Assembly (NCBI RefSeq): GCF_020623625.1
Contig: NC_060201.1
Coordinates: 1,116,001-1,180,000 of the forward strand
Length of the DNA stretch: 64,000 nucleotides
Direction of reading: 5' to 3'
Source: Saccharomycodes ludwigii
Lineage: Eukaryota > Ascomycota > Saccharomycetes > Saccharomycodales > Saccharomycodaceae
In this document: positions 1-9,261 of the stretch, piece after piece
How the letters are laid out: every line of letters starts with the position of its first letter
Position numbering within the stretch: the stretch's first letter is position 1
The notes under the pieces: generated by a model
Databases searched by the model: none
What the model was told of the DNA's origin: nothing
What the model saw: the letters and a program-made list of their open reading frames with translations, nothing else
Made by a program: the position numbers and the translations under genes

Positions 1-1
1 A

Positions 2-883
2 TTGCAACTATATGCCCAATTTTGTTATCCAAATTGTCTACCCAAGAAAGGGTTTGTTTTAGGGGATGCTGGTTTCAAATTGGATAGTTTTATTTTAACG
101 CCATATCGTGGAGTGAGATATCATTTAAGTGATGGTATAAATTTTGACAATATAAAAGATCGCAAGGAGGCTTACAACTATTATCATTCATCAAATAGAA
201 TCTCCATCGAAAGAACTTTTGGTCTTCTTAAAAAAAGAAGTAAAATTTTAAGTCAGACAAATCCTAACTTTGATCTCAAATTTTACACAAAAATTTTAGA
301 TTCCTGTCTTATAATTCAAAATATAGACAGGCACTTTAAACTTTTAGAAGCCACAAATAAAAATAGTCAAAATAATAGTATAGATGATAGAGTTGATACT
401 GAAAATGGACAAGAAGCTGAAAACACTAACGACATTCCATCGCATTCTCATTTGGAAATCAATCAAATAGGGAACACACATGGAGGCTGTTTTGATAATA
501 GCGAAATATTTGAAGCCAAATCTAACATTTTTTTTGTTTATAATGAGCTAAATAACAGAATTATTGCTGGATTAAACTCTCTCTTAGATTATAATAATGT
601 TGAAATACAGCAAAAATTAATCAATTCTTATTTTGACAAGGACCTATTATTTGATAAATTTAAAGGTATCAGAAAATTGTCAGCAGAAATTGGAAATTAT
701 GTTAGATTTTCTATATCTAAAATTTTTGAATATAATATATTAAAAAATGACCCTGAAAAAGAATGGCTATTTTTAGAGGACGATTATAATTTGATTAATT
801 TTAATAAAGAAGAGATTATTCAAAGATTAGATTCTGAAATAGAAAATTTGAAAAATGATGTTAGACAAATTCTAGGGGACTAG
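2..883 (+). CDS. Harbinger-family transposase (DDE_Tnp_4), 5'-truncated by window edge
   Basis: The frame is already open at base 2 and begins with a TTG codon, so the true start lies upstream. Residues 18-25 (FVLGDAGF) hold the second catalytic Asp (D22). TPYRG follows at 33-37, and HSSNRISIERTFGLLK holds the catalytic Glu (E70), 48 residues after the Asp. This GDxGF...TPYRG...ER(T/A)FG arrangement is typical of the DDE_4 nuclease of PIF/Harbinger elements and the domesticated HARBI1/ALP1 proteins. The first Asp (usually in a DGT/DGS motif) is out of view. After about residue 115 comes a roughly 180-residue C-terminal extension that I do not recognise: polar at first, then helical and charged. 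No stop interrupts the visible part, which favours an active or recently active transposase. Confidence 0.85.
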   Translation: MQLYAQFCYPNCLPKKGFVLGDAGFKLDSFILTPYRGVRYHLSDGINFDNIKDRKEAYNYYHSSNRISIERTFGLLKKRSKILSQTNPNFDLKFYTKILDSCLIIQNIDRHFKLLEATNKNSQNNSIDDRVDTENGQEAENTNDIPSHSHLEINQIGNTHGGCFDNSEIFEAKSNIFFVYNELNNRIIAGLNSLLDYNNVEIQQKLINSYFDKDLLFDKFKGIRKLSAEIGNYVRFSISKIFEYNILKNDPEKEWLFLEDDYNLINFNKEEIIQRLDSEIENLKNDVRQILGD

Positions 884-980
884 TCAAACAAATTTTTTTT
901 AAAGAAAAAATATTTTTACCAAAATTTAACCATTCTGTATTGTGTTTTTACGGTTCTTAATTGTATTTTGTTCTATTTCA

Positions 981-3056
981 TTATCCAGTTTTCTTTTTAG
1001 TTACTCTTTTTGTAGCCTTAAATGATATCTGTACTTCCTGGTTGTTAGAATACTGTGTTTTTGATCTGGTTTTAACTGGAGTACTTCTTCTATCATTTAA
1101 AGCTTCAAATCTGTTTGAGTTAGTGGTAATATTGGAATTAACAGCGCCTATTAATGAATTTTTTGCAGTTCTGGTAGATGTTTCAGAGACAGAAGTCATT
1201 GAACGAGCAAAGGATATGTTTGATTTTCCTTGACTATTCCTACTGGGTGTGATATTTTTAGTAATATTACTGACACAATTCTCAGCTACTTGTTGGAATC
1301 CGTTATTGTCTTCATCATTTACATTAGTATTGGAATTATCAACATCACTATTAAAATTTACAGGCGCTTCTTGAGCTCCTCTGGTCATATTTCCAGTTTC
1401 TTCCTCTTCATTGTTTTCAACATTTCCATCTTTGGCAACATCATTTTCGTTCGGCTGCATAACACCAGGAGACGACTCGTGAATACTCTGATCTAAACAG
1501 TTATCATCGTTATTTCCGTCAGGCTCTTCCAAACCTTCTTCTATTATTAAGGAGGACCGGATGATATCCAAAGTGTGCTCTATTAATTGTTCAGAATCTT
1601 GCTCATTCGTGTTTATATTTTCATCAATGTCAGCGTTATTGAGATACTCATTTGTATTTTCTAATTCATTGAATGTATCTATATTCGAATTAACCCTATT
1701 AATATGAGAAGTTAAAACTGAAAAATTATTAAAATCTGGATAAATAGCTTTTAACTCAGTTACAATCGAACGTAAAAAATTGACCACGTTGTCTCTTTTT
1801 GTGTAATCATTCTCTGTTGCAAAAAACCTTCTTCTTTTCTTATTAATTGTACATAGCTCAATGTTATAATTGTTATCAGTATCACTTACAATATCATGCA
1901 GCAAATTGTATTCGTATCTGTTAATAAATCCAGACTCCAAAAATTTACAAATCATAGTAAAAGTATCAGTATCTTCTGTTCTATTCAAAAAGGATTCGAC
2001 CTTTTTGGAAATAAGATCTTCAAGAACACATAATTTGCTTCTTCTTCTTCTTTTTTTTCTAATAACACTAGATTCATTATCGTGATTCGTCGTTTCAGAA
2101 ACATTATTATTCCTATTACAAGGGTTAACATTATTTGCAGCAACAATATTACCAAAAGAAATTGCATGATTATGGTCGATATGCCTATGGTTATTGTTAC
2201 CATAAGGAGTCCTTGAATTATTATTATTATTACTATCAAAACTAGACACGCTATTATTGTTGCTACTGTATCTACTGTTATCGTTACTAATATTAGAAAT
2301 ATTATCGTTACTATTACCGGTACTATCGTTATTTTCAATACTATTATTATTATTACTATTATTATCATTATCATTATTATTATTATATATATTCCTGTTG
2401 TTGCAATTATTTTTATTAACATTATTATCATGGTTGTTATTATCATTGTTTGGATAGTTACCCGTACGAAAGTTAAGTTGCATAGCTCTGGAGTTTATAC
2501 TATATCGTGTGGTATTTGCTGTTAATATGTTGTTAAAATCTTTTAAATAAGCACAGTTTTTTAAAAAGATATTACTTATAATTCTAACTTTAGTCGTTTT
2601 AAGTTGCATGTTTCGAGGTAAATCCCTATTGATTTTATTAACAATTGGAGAAGGTAACTTATAACTATCATTTGTTAAAAGAGAACGGAAAGATGATGCA
2701 GTATAGCCAGCGGTATCTAGTACCTCTTGCGAAAGATCAAAGTTTTTTCCATTAAAAGAGAAGCCTGAACAATTATCAATAAAATACTTGAAAATTTTTC
2801 TATATTCATGGGATTTTTTAATGGCTTCTCGAATACAATGCTTGTCAATATTTCTAATAATATCTCCACCAAGAAAAGTAAAGGTTCTTAGAATTTCATT
2901 AACAATAGAGGTAGTAACTTTTTTGTCTTGAAAATATCCATCGGACATATCACCATATAATTCAATCAAAGCATAAACAACTAAAGCTTGAACGAAAGGG
3001 TTATTGAGCCCATTTTTTTCTGGCAAATCATTGCAATTATCCAAATCGTGAAACAT
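981..3056 (-). CDS. Companion ORF of the Harbinger element, unknown fold
   Basis: This 691-residue protein starts at the ATG at 3056, 315 bp inside the inferred right terminus, and reads towards the transposase. Residues 1-190 look folded, with mixed hydrophobic helices and no low complexity. About 200-330 is Asn/Ser-rich linker. Near 333 is a basic cluster (RKKRRRRSK), a likely nuclear localisation or DNA-contact patch, followed by a second folded-looking region to about 470. The rest is acidic and disordered, with a basic C-terminus. Harbinger elements usually encode a Myb/SANT or trihelix helper that brings the transposase to the nucleus and the TIRs. This protein contains no tryptophan, so a classical Myb/SANT repeat is not visible. 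Inference: it fills the helper role by position; its fold is unknown to me. Confidence 0.6.
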   Translation of the reverse strand: MFHDLDNCNDLPEKNGLNNPFVQALVVYALIELYGDMSDGYFQDKKVTTSIVNEILRTFTFLGGDIIRNIDKHCIREAIKKSHEYRKIFKYFIDNCSGFSFNGKNFDLSQEVLDTAGYTASSFRSLLTNDSYKLPSPIVNKINRDLPRNMQLKTTKVRIISNIFLKNCAYLKDFNNILTANTTRYSINSRAMQLNFRTGNYPNNDNNNHDNNVNKNNCNNRNIYNNNNDNDNNSNNNNSIENNDSTGNSNDNISNISNDNSRYSSNNNSVSSFDSNNNNNSRTPYGNNNHRHIDHNHAISFGNIVAANNVNPCNRNNNVSETTNHDNESSVIRKKRRRRSKLCVLEDLISKKVESFLNRTEDTDTFTMICKFLESGFINRYEYNLLHDIVSDTDNNYNIELCTINKKRRRFFATENDYTKRDNVVNFLRSIVTELKAIYPDFNNFSVLTSHINRVNSNIDTFNELENTNEYLNNADIDENINTNEQDSEQLIEHTLDIIRSSLIIEEGLEEPDGNNDDNCLDQSIHESSPGVMQPNENDVAKDGNVENNEEEETGNMTRGAQEAPVNFNSDVDNSNTNVNDEDNNGFQQVAENCVSNITKNITPSRNSQGKSNISFARSMTSVSETSTRTAKNSLIGAVNSNITTNSNRFEALNDRRSTPVKTRSKTQYSNNQEVQISFKATKRVTKKKTG

Positions 3057-3240
3057 ATCTGGGGAGCCTAATTTCGCTTTGTGTAAAATTTCCTTAAATT
3101 GAGAACCATATCCTCCATTTGTGGCGTTTACATTGGTATTAGACGTTGTTTCGAAGGTTTATATATTTTTTTTATATTTTTTTGGTATATAATCCGTTTA
3201 TTTATGTCTTTTGATTAAAAAGTTTAAATTTTTCCAGTAA

Positions 3241-3371
3241 GTTGAAGATAACTCTAAAAACGAAGCTAGCTTCGCGTAAAATAAGAACATGGCCAACTTC
3301 AAAAATGGCTATCTTCAAGTTCCCAAGTTTCCAAGTTTTGAATGTGCAAAATAAGCGCGTTGGCCGGAGCC
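3241..3371. repeat. Subterminal repeats and right TIR of the Harbinger element
   Basis: The outermost bases (3348-3371) contain AAAATAAG, then GGCC and GGAGCC. A looser internal copy with AAAATAAG (3278-3285) then GGCC lies at 3276-3300. There is a perfect 14-bp palindrome, CGAAGCTAGCTTCG, at 3261-3274. TTGAAGATA (3242-3250) recurs inverted as TATCTTCAA (3310-3318). Such clustered short repeats are usual binding sites for transposase or helper proteins. TTA at 3372-3374 is the putative target duplication. The matching left end is outside the window, so the TIR call is an inference. Confidence 0.5.
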
Positions 3372-3621
3372 TTAAAAAAATTTTTTTATTTCCTTTTATG
3401 TAAATATATATATATTTTTTTTTGTTTTTTTTAAATATTTATTGCCGTTTTGCACTCAAACTTTCCACTTCACAATCAACCCCTCCCCCACTATTATTTT
3501 AAAAATCATTTCCCCATCGTTATATTCTATCTTGTAATAAGAAACCTAAAATTAGGATAATAAGACAGACAATAAGAATAAACAACAAAGAGTAAAATCA
3601 TATTTGAAAGGGAAAAAAAAA
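3372..3621. other. TAF12 upstream region beside the transposon
   Basis: 250 bp of host sequence between the inferred transposon end and the TAF12 start codon. It is A/T-rich with a C-rich patch (ccctccccc near 3481) and ends in an A-rich leader. I see no further gene. The transposon end lies close enough to affect TAF12 transcription, but nothing in the sequence shows that it does. Confidence 0.6.
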
Positions 3622-4288
3622 ATGAGCGGAAATCAAGAACAGCAGCAACAACTCCCACCACAACTACCTCAACACTTACCAGAAGAAACTTTAAGACAAC
3701 TAGTTCAGAAATTTGAAGAGTATGTCAATGAAGCCAGAAGATTAGGGTTGAATACCCCTGGGGGACAAGAGTATAAGAAAAAAGCGCAGAAGTTGAAAAG
3801 CATTTATGATATGTATGCCAATAGGCAAGGAACAACCAATAACAATCGTACTCAAAACCAACAAAATTTATCTCAGGTACCTTCATCCTCTTCATCATAT
3901 TCAGCTAATTCTGGTTCTTCTATTGGCGAATTAATGAAACAGTTACTTACCCCCAGCCAATTGGATGAATATAACCAATTAATTCAACAACATCAAGAAG
4001 CTGATAAAAAAATTAAATCGGAATATAATAAAATGAAAAAAGAGTTGGATATGATTGTTGAGCAACAGAGGAGCACAGAAAATGATCAATTGGCTCAACA
4101 GGAATTGGCTACTAAAAGACAGGGAATAACAAACTCATTAACCAATTTAACAAACGTTTTCAAAAAACTGAAACAAAAAACTACTGATGATAGCTTGAAA
4201 TTTTATATGAAGTGTGCAAAAAGCAATGAAAATTTAAGAACTTTTCTACAAGAAACCCAACAAAGGAAGAGACAACAACAGCAGCAGC

Positions 4289-4328
<40 letters not shown>

Positions 4329-4350
4329 GCAACAACAACAACAACAGCAA

Positions 4351-4382
<32 letters not shown>

Positions 4383-5277
4383 ACAACAACAACAACAGCA
4401 ACAACAACAACAACAGCAACAACAACAACAACAACAACAGCAACAGCAACAACCAACTCAAGTCCCAAATACTCTTACAAATACAAATAAAGAATCTAAT
4501 GTAGCAGTAAAAATACAAAATACTAAACAAGAAGCTATCCAGGCTACTAAACAAAAGCAAGAAATTAGTACTGCACAACCAAATAGTTCATCATCTCCAC
4601 AGCAGAATACAACTAAAGTTACTACAGTCAATGCTGCTGCCTCAACTTCTGCTCTAAATAATTCCAAGCCATATGCTATTTTCAAACAATCCCCGCCAGA
4701 TGTGGCAGTAACGGAAAACCTACATGCTACTGATTCACCTCCTGTAGTAGAAATCAAATCGAATAGACCTACAATTACTGGTGGAAGTGCTATGAACATT
4801 TCTTCTATAGCCACGCCGGTGCTTACCTCTGTTCCTCCCTATGAAGTAGAAGGGGAACGTGTCATGAGTAAAAGAAAACTACGTGAATTAGTAAAAACTA
4901 TTGGGATTGACGAAGGTGATGGATCTACTAGCATTGATGGTGATGTGGAAGAACTATTATTAGATTTGGCCGATGATTTTATAACAAGTGTTACTGCGTT
5001 TGCTTGTAGATTAGCCAAGCATAGAAAGTCTGAAAATCTAGATGTACGTGATATCCAATTGCATTTAGAACGGAATTGGAATATTAGAGTGCCTGGTTTT
5101 AACGCAGATGAAATCCGTAGTACTCGTAAATGGAACCCAACTCCTCAATATAACACAAAGGTTACATCAATTGCGCAAACTATGAAACAACAACATAATT
5201 CAGACACGCAATCCTCCATTAACAATAATAATGACACTAGTGGTCAGCAAAGTTCTGCCAAAAGACAAAAAACATAA
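3622..5277 (+). CDS. TAF12: TFIID/SAGA subunit TAF12
   Basis: TAF12 is a histone-fold subunit shared by TFIID and SAGA; it pairs with TAF4 in TFIID and ADA1 in SAGA. The ATG at 3622 is chosen (551 residues, S. cerevisiae about 539); the frame extends upstream only through a TTG. The histone fold is near residues 416-490: a start like RVMSKRKLRELVKTI, a DGDVEELLLDLADDF helix and a C-terminal helix through RDIQLHLERNWNIRVPGF. The N-terminal half is Gln-rich and includes an uninterrupted run of 60 glutamines (residues 218-277). Gene order agrees: it is the orthologue of YDR145W and is followed by DIP2 (YLR129W). The antisense Leu/Val-rich frames over this gene are shadows of the CAA/CAG run. Confidence 0.96.
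4273..4452 (+). repeat. CAA/CAG tract encoding 60 glutamines in TAF12
   Basis: 180 bp made only of CAA and CAG codons, mostly CAA with CAG interspersed. The mixed codons interrupt a pure triplet repeat and should slow slippage, yet the run is long enough to vary in length between strains. It lies between the N-terminal Gln-rich region and the Ser/Thr/Gln linker that precedes the histone fold. Confidence 0.95.
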
Positions 5278-5747
5278 AGAATGTATTAAAAAAAAAAAAA
5301 GAGAAGGGGAAAGGACGGAAGGCTTTTTTATTTTATTTTATTTTGGGTAATATAAGAGTTCTTTTATATACACTAATAATTAATAACTTGTAATCTCTAA
5401 GTTTATTTATATACGTGTATCTGTAATTCTTAACAATATTTGTCACTTTTTTTCTTTTTTTATTAACTTATTTCCTTGTAGGGGGGGTTTTTTTTTTCCA
5501 GTGGAAAAGGTTTTAAATCGATAGATAAGACACTACACATTATTTAGTGAATGATTAGAAAGAGAAATTATGTAAATTGTTCATATTTTTTTTCTTTAAT
5601 ACTTCAAAGCCAGTTGTTTTTATGTTTTCAACTGTTTTAAGAAATATCGTTGGTCATTGATCCGTTGCCAATAAAATATAATAAAGTTTATCGCTGGATA
5701 AATCAAAACTTTTCGAGATTAATTATTTCAGATGGACATCGAACAGT

Positions 5748-5778
<31 letters not shown>

Positions 5779-5855
5779 CTTTCCCTTTGAATAACGTTTC
5801 TTTTTTTTTTTTTTTTTTTTAATTTTTTTATTTTTTTTTTGGCTTTAATTTTTTT

Positions 5856-5886
<31 letters not shown>

Positions 5887-6067
5887 CCCATCTTCCAAAA
5901 CACTCACGATTGAAGACTCATTTTCTATTCAGCTCAAAACAATCTATTTTATTACCTAACTTACAGTACTTTTAAAAAAGATATATATAAGAAACAAGTA
6001 AGAATAATAAAAAGAGATATTTTGATTTGAAATAATCCATAAAACAAGAAAAAAATAATAACTTATA
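5278..6067. other. TAF12-DIP2 intergenic region
   Basis: 790 bp between two genes in the same direction. It holds the TAF12 3' end and the DIP2 promoter. The main feature is a run of T-rich blocks at about 5740-5886, broken by a few purines, which should exclude nucleosomes. A short G7 run lies near 5482. The small Lys-rich reading frame on the minus strand is only the complement of these T tracts. No RNA gene or further ORF is supported. Confidence 0.7.
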
Positions 6068-8950
6068 ATGGTTAAATCATACCAGAGGTTCGAACAAGAA
6101 GCCTCATTTGGCGTAATCACATCAACCTCATCCTCAGTTTGGATTCCACCACCAGTGTCCCTTTCCTCAGTTAATGGCTCTGTTGGACAACTAGTTACTG
6201 GTGCATTAGAAGAGATTAAAGTTTGGGATATAAAAACTGGAGAATTATGTCGAGTTTTCAAGGATGATGGTGCCCCAATTGGAAGCATTGATTCCAAGTC
6301 TTCCAAGCCTGCACAAACGACATCGATTGCTTACCATCCAGACTCTAAATTAGTAGCCTGTGGATATAGTGATGGTATGATCCAAGTTTGGGATTGGTTA
6401 TCTAAAAGTGTTTTAATTAAATTTAGTGGCCATAAAACTGCGATTTCTATTTTAAAATTTGACGAAACTGGCACTAGATTGTATTCTGGATCCCATGACT
6501 CAAATATTATTGTTTGGGATTTGGTAGGGGAAGTTGGGTTGTATAAACTAAGATCGCATAAAGATTGCATTACTGGGCTGTATTTGGATCCGAGAAACGA
6601 AAATTGGTTAATAAGTACAAGTAAGGATGGATTAATTAAAGTTTGGGATTTGAAAAGTCAACAGTGCGTTGAAACACACATGGCACATACCACTGAATGC
6701 TGGTCCTTGAGCGTTAATTTAGAATTGGGGCTTGCCGTTACGGGATCCACTGACTCCTCATTAAAAATCTGGAGTTTAGATTTGGAAACTGGAAAGGAAG
6801 GATTGAAAATAAAGGAAGAATTTGTTTTAGAAAAACAAAGTAAACAACGTGCCATTGATATTGATTTTACCACAAATGCAGATGGTGTAAAATTTTTCTA
6901 TGTATTGAACTCTGATAAAACAATTGAAATTTTTAGGATTAGGCCTCAAGATGAAATAAATAAAGCGTTGAAAAAAAGGGAGAAGAGGTTAAGAGAAAAA
7001 GGTTTAGATGAGGAGGAGATTCAAGTTTCCATTCAAAGCTCCAGAAAAAGCATGTTAATCCATTCATTTTTTGTTGTTAGGTCCAGTATGAAGTTAAAGT
7101 CGTGCAACTGGGCACTTATCAGCTCATCAAAGTTAGATTTAGCGGTTACAACTGCAAACAATACCATTGAATATTACTCAGTTTTATATCAACGGAAAGA
7201 TGTTAAAGTTCAAACATCCTCTCCTAAGATATATACAGTTGATTTGCCCGGCCATAGAACAGATATTCGTTGTATGAGTGTAAGCAACGATGGAAAAATT
7301 TTATGTACTTGTTCTAATGGGTTGGTTAAAATTTTCAATACCAAAACGCATCGTTGCCTACGTACTTTTGAATGTGGTTATGCATTATGTTGTAAAATTC
7401 TACCTGGTGGGGTATTGGCCATTGTGGGCACAAGGAACGGTGAATTGCAATTATTTGATTTGGCTAGTTCCACCATGCTGGTTAATTTAGAAAACGCGCA
7501 TGAGGGTGCGATCTGGTCGTTGGATATCACTAGTGATGGCAGTAAACTAGTTACTGGTTCAGCAGATAAAAAAGTTAAATTTTGGAAATTTGAAATCGAA
7601 GAAAAACTTGTGGAAGGAAGCACCAACAAATACGTACCACAAATGAGTTTATCTCATGAAACAACTTTAGAGATGACTGATGATATTTTGTGTGTTAAAC
7701 TGTCCGTGGAGGATAAGTACCTAGCGGTTTCTTTGCTAGACAATACTGTGAAAGTTTTCTATTTTGACACTATGAAGTTCTACTTGAGTTTATATGGTCA
7801 CAAGTTACCTGTATTAAGTATTGATATTTCAGATGATTCTAAAATGATTGTTACATCATCTGCAGATAAGAATATTAAGATTTGGGGGCTTGATTTTGGT
7901 GACTGTCATAAATCTTTGTTTGCTCATCAAGATTCCATTATGTGTGTTAGATATTTACCCAATAGTCACAATTTTTTCAGTTGTAGTAAAGATGGTGATA
8001 TTAAATACTGGGATGGTGATAAGTTTGAAATGATCCAGAAATTAAGCGCACATCAAAGTGAAGTTTGGTATTTGGCCGTTCAACCGGATGGCTCTAAATT
8101 GTATTCGTGTTCACATGATCATAGTATAAGGATTTGGGCTGAAACAGATGACCAAGTTTTCCTTGAGGAAGAAAGGGGGAGAGAAATGGACGAACTTTAT
8201 GAAGAAAACTTATTAAACTCGTTGGAAGCTGATGAAAATAATTTGATTAAACCCACTGAAGAGGATGAACAAGAGGATATCGAAATCTCAGAAGTCCATA
8301 AACAAACATTAGAATCGTTAAAAGCTGGTGAAAAGTTGATGGAAAGTTTGGATTTGGGAGTAACAGAAATAGAAGCTTGGGAAAAGTACGAGGTAACAAG
8401 GAAAAATTGGGAAAAGCAAAAAAATGGGGATAGCATTAGCACTGTATCCGAGCCAGTCAAACCGCGGCCTAATGCCATATTGGTAGCTTTGAATAAGACA
8501 CCTCAGGACTATATTCTAGACACATTGGTAAGAATCAAACCGTCGCAATTGGAAGATGCTTTATTAGTTTTACCCTTTTCGTATGTTTTAAAATTTTTAA
8601 AATTTATTGACTATTATATCAGCAATAGTTATAATAGTAACGATAAGAGACTGTTGGTACAATATTTAGGTTTACTTTGCAAAAATTTATTTTTTGTTAT
8701 TAAATGCAATTATAAAGAATTAATTTCACAGAAAAACCCGGCATTGAAGTTGCAAATCACTAGGGTTAAGGATAATTTAAGAAAGGCTTTGAAGCAAAAT
8801 GTTGATGATTTAGGCTTTGATCTACAAGGGTTAAGAATAATGAAGCAAGAGTGGGATTTGAAACATAATTTAGAATTTGTTGATGAATATGAACAGAGAG
8901 AAAACGAATTGAAAACATCTAAAAAGAGAATTTTTGAAAATATAGTTTAG
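6068..8950 (+). CDS. DIP2: U3 snoRNP / SSU processome WD-repeat protein Dip2 (Utp12)
   Basis: Dip2/Utp12 is a subunit of the UTP-B complex, which helps assemble the small-subunit processome on 35S pre-rRNA in the nucleolus. The protein has 960 residues (S. cerevisiae 943). Two blocks of WD40 repeats span about residues 45-690, with repeated GH...D...(I/L)xxWD signatures such as SGSHDSNIIVWDL, STSKDGLIKVWDL and SSADKNIKIWGL. An acidic helical linker follows, then the Utp12 C-terminal helical domain at about 800-925, which dimerises with other UTP-B members. The ATG at 6068 is the first in frame and follows an A-rich leader. Orthologue of YLR129W, in the expected place next to the ZRT2-type gene. 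Confidence 0.97.
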   Translation: MVKSYQRFEQEASFGVITSTSSSVWIPPPVSLSSVNGSVGQLVTGALEEIKVWDIKTGELCRVFKDDGAPIGSIDSKSSKPAQTTSIAYHPDSKLVACGYSDGMIQVWDWLSKSVLIKFSGHKTAISILKFDETGTRLYSGSHDSNIIVWDLVGEVGLYKLRSHKDCITGLYLDPRNENWLISTSKDGLIKVWDLKSQQCVETHMAHTTECWSLSVNLELGLAVTGSTDSSLKIWSLDLETGKEGLKIKEEFVLEKQSKQRAIDIDFTTNADGVKFFYVLNSDKTIEIFRIRPQDEINKALKKREKRLREKGLDEEEIQVSIQSSRKSMLIHSFFVVRSSMKLKSCNWALISSSKLDLAVTTANNTIEYYSVLYQRKDVKVQTSSPKIYTVDLPGHRTDIRCMSVSNDGKILCTCSNGLVKIFNTKTHRCLRTFECGYALCCKILPGGVLAIVGTRNGELQLFDLASSTMLVNLENAHEGAIWSLDITSDGSKLVTGSADKKVKFWKFEIEEKLVEGSTNKYVPQMSLSHETTLEMTDDILCVKLSVEDKYLAVSLLDNTVKVFYFDTMKFYLSLYGHKLPVLSIDISDDSKMIVTSSADKNIKIWGLDFGDCHKSLFAHQDSIMCVRYLPNSHNFFSCSKDGDIKYWDGDKFEMIQKLSAHQSEVWYLAVQPDGSKLYSCSHDHSIRIWAETDDQVFLEEERGREMDELYEENLLNSLEADENNLIKPTEEDEQEDIEISEVHKQTLESLKAGEKLMESLDLGVTEIEAWEKYEVTRKNWEKQKNGDSISTVSEPVKPRPNAILVALNKTPQDYILDTLVRIKPSQLEDALLVLPFSYVLKFLKFIDYYISNSYNSNDKRLLVQYLGLLCKNLFFVIKCNYKELISQKNPALKLQITRVKDNLRKALKQNVDDLGFDLQGLRIMKQEWDLKHNLEFVDEYEQRENELKTSKKRIFENIV

Positions 8951-9024
8951 AGTTTTATTTTATTTTTCTTTTTCTTTATCTTTTAAATAATTTTATAAGA
9001 CCATGTGTGTAATAGATATAAATA

Positions 9025-9130
9025 GATAATAATTATCACCACTTTTCTTTTGTGCCTTAAAATGATATATAAAAATTGATAATAATTATCACCATTTTTC
9101 TTTTGCGCCTTAAAATAATATATAAAAATT
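9025..9130. repeat. Two-copy 53-bp tandem repeat between convergent genes
   Basis: Copies lie at 9025-9077 and 9078-9130 and differ at only a few positions. Each starts with GATAATAATTATCACCA, a nearly self-complementary segment, and ends in ATATATAAAAATT. The repeat sits between the 3' ends of DIP2 (+) and the zinc transporter (-), so it is probably transcribed in one or both 3' UTRs. Its function, if any, is unknown. Confidence 0.85.
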
Positions 9131-9261
9131 AAAGGGGAGGGAAATAAAAAATAATTAAGTAAATAGTCTATACATATAAAATTAAATAAATAAATAAATG
9201 GGAGAAAAATAAGAGAGGGAGAAAAAAAAAAAAAAAAGTAATATGCAACATTGCAGACGTC

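Larger units (their letters stand above)
1..3371 (+). mobile_element. PIF/Harbinger-type DNA transposon, left end beyond window
   Basis: Seen: a DDE_Tnp_4-like transposase fragment (2-883, + strand) faces a second long ORF (981-3056, - strand); the two converge with 97 bp between them. The right edge is placed at 3371 because the sequence there ends ...ggccggagcc and is followed at once by TTA. Harbinger elements are known for short TIRs starting with GG and for 3-bp TWA target duplications, and for carrying two genes, a transposase and a DNA-binding helper. Inference: the element inserted about 250 bp upstream of the TAF12 start codon. Both ORFs are open as far as visible, so the copy may be young. 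The left TIR and the first catalytic Asp lie outside the window, so completeness cannot be judged. Confidence 0.75.

Noticed and set aside
1985-2457. Ile- or Leu-rich ORFs overlapping the companion gene
   Set aside because: Other-frame readings of the Asn codon repeats in the companion ORF.
4181-4814. Antisense ORFs over TAF12 rich in Val or Leu
   Set aside because: They are the complement of the CAA/CAG tract and have no independent sign of coding.
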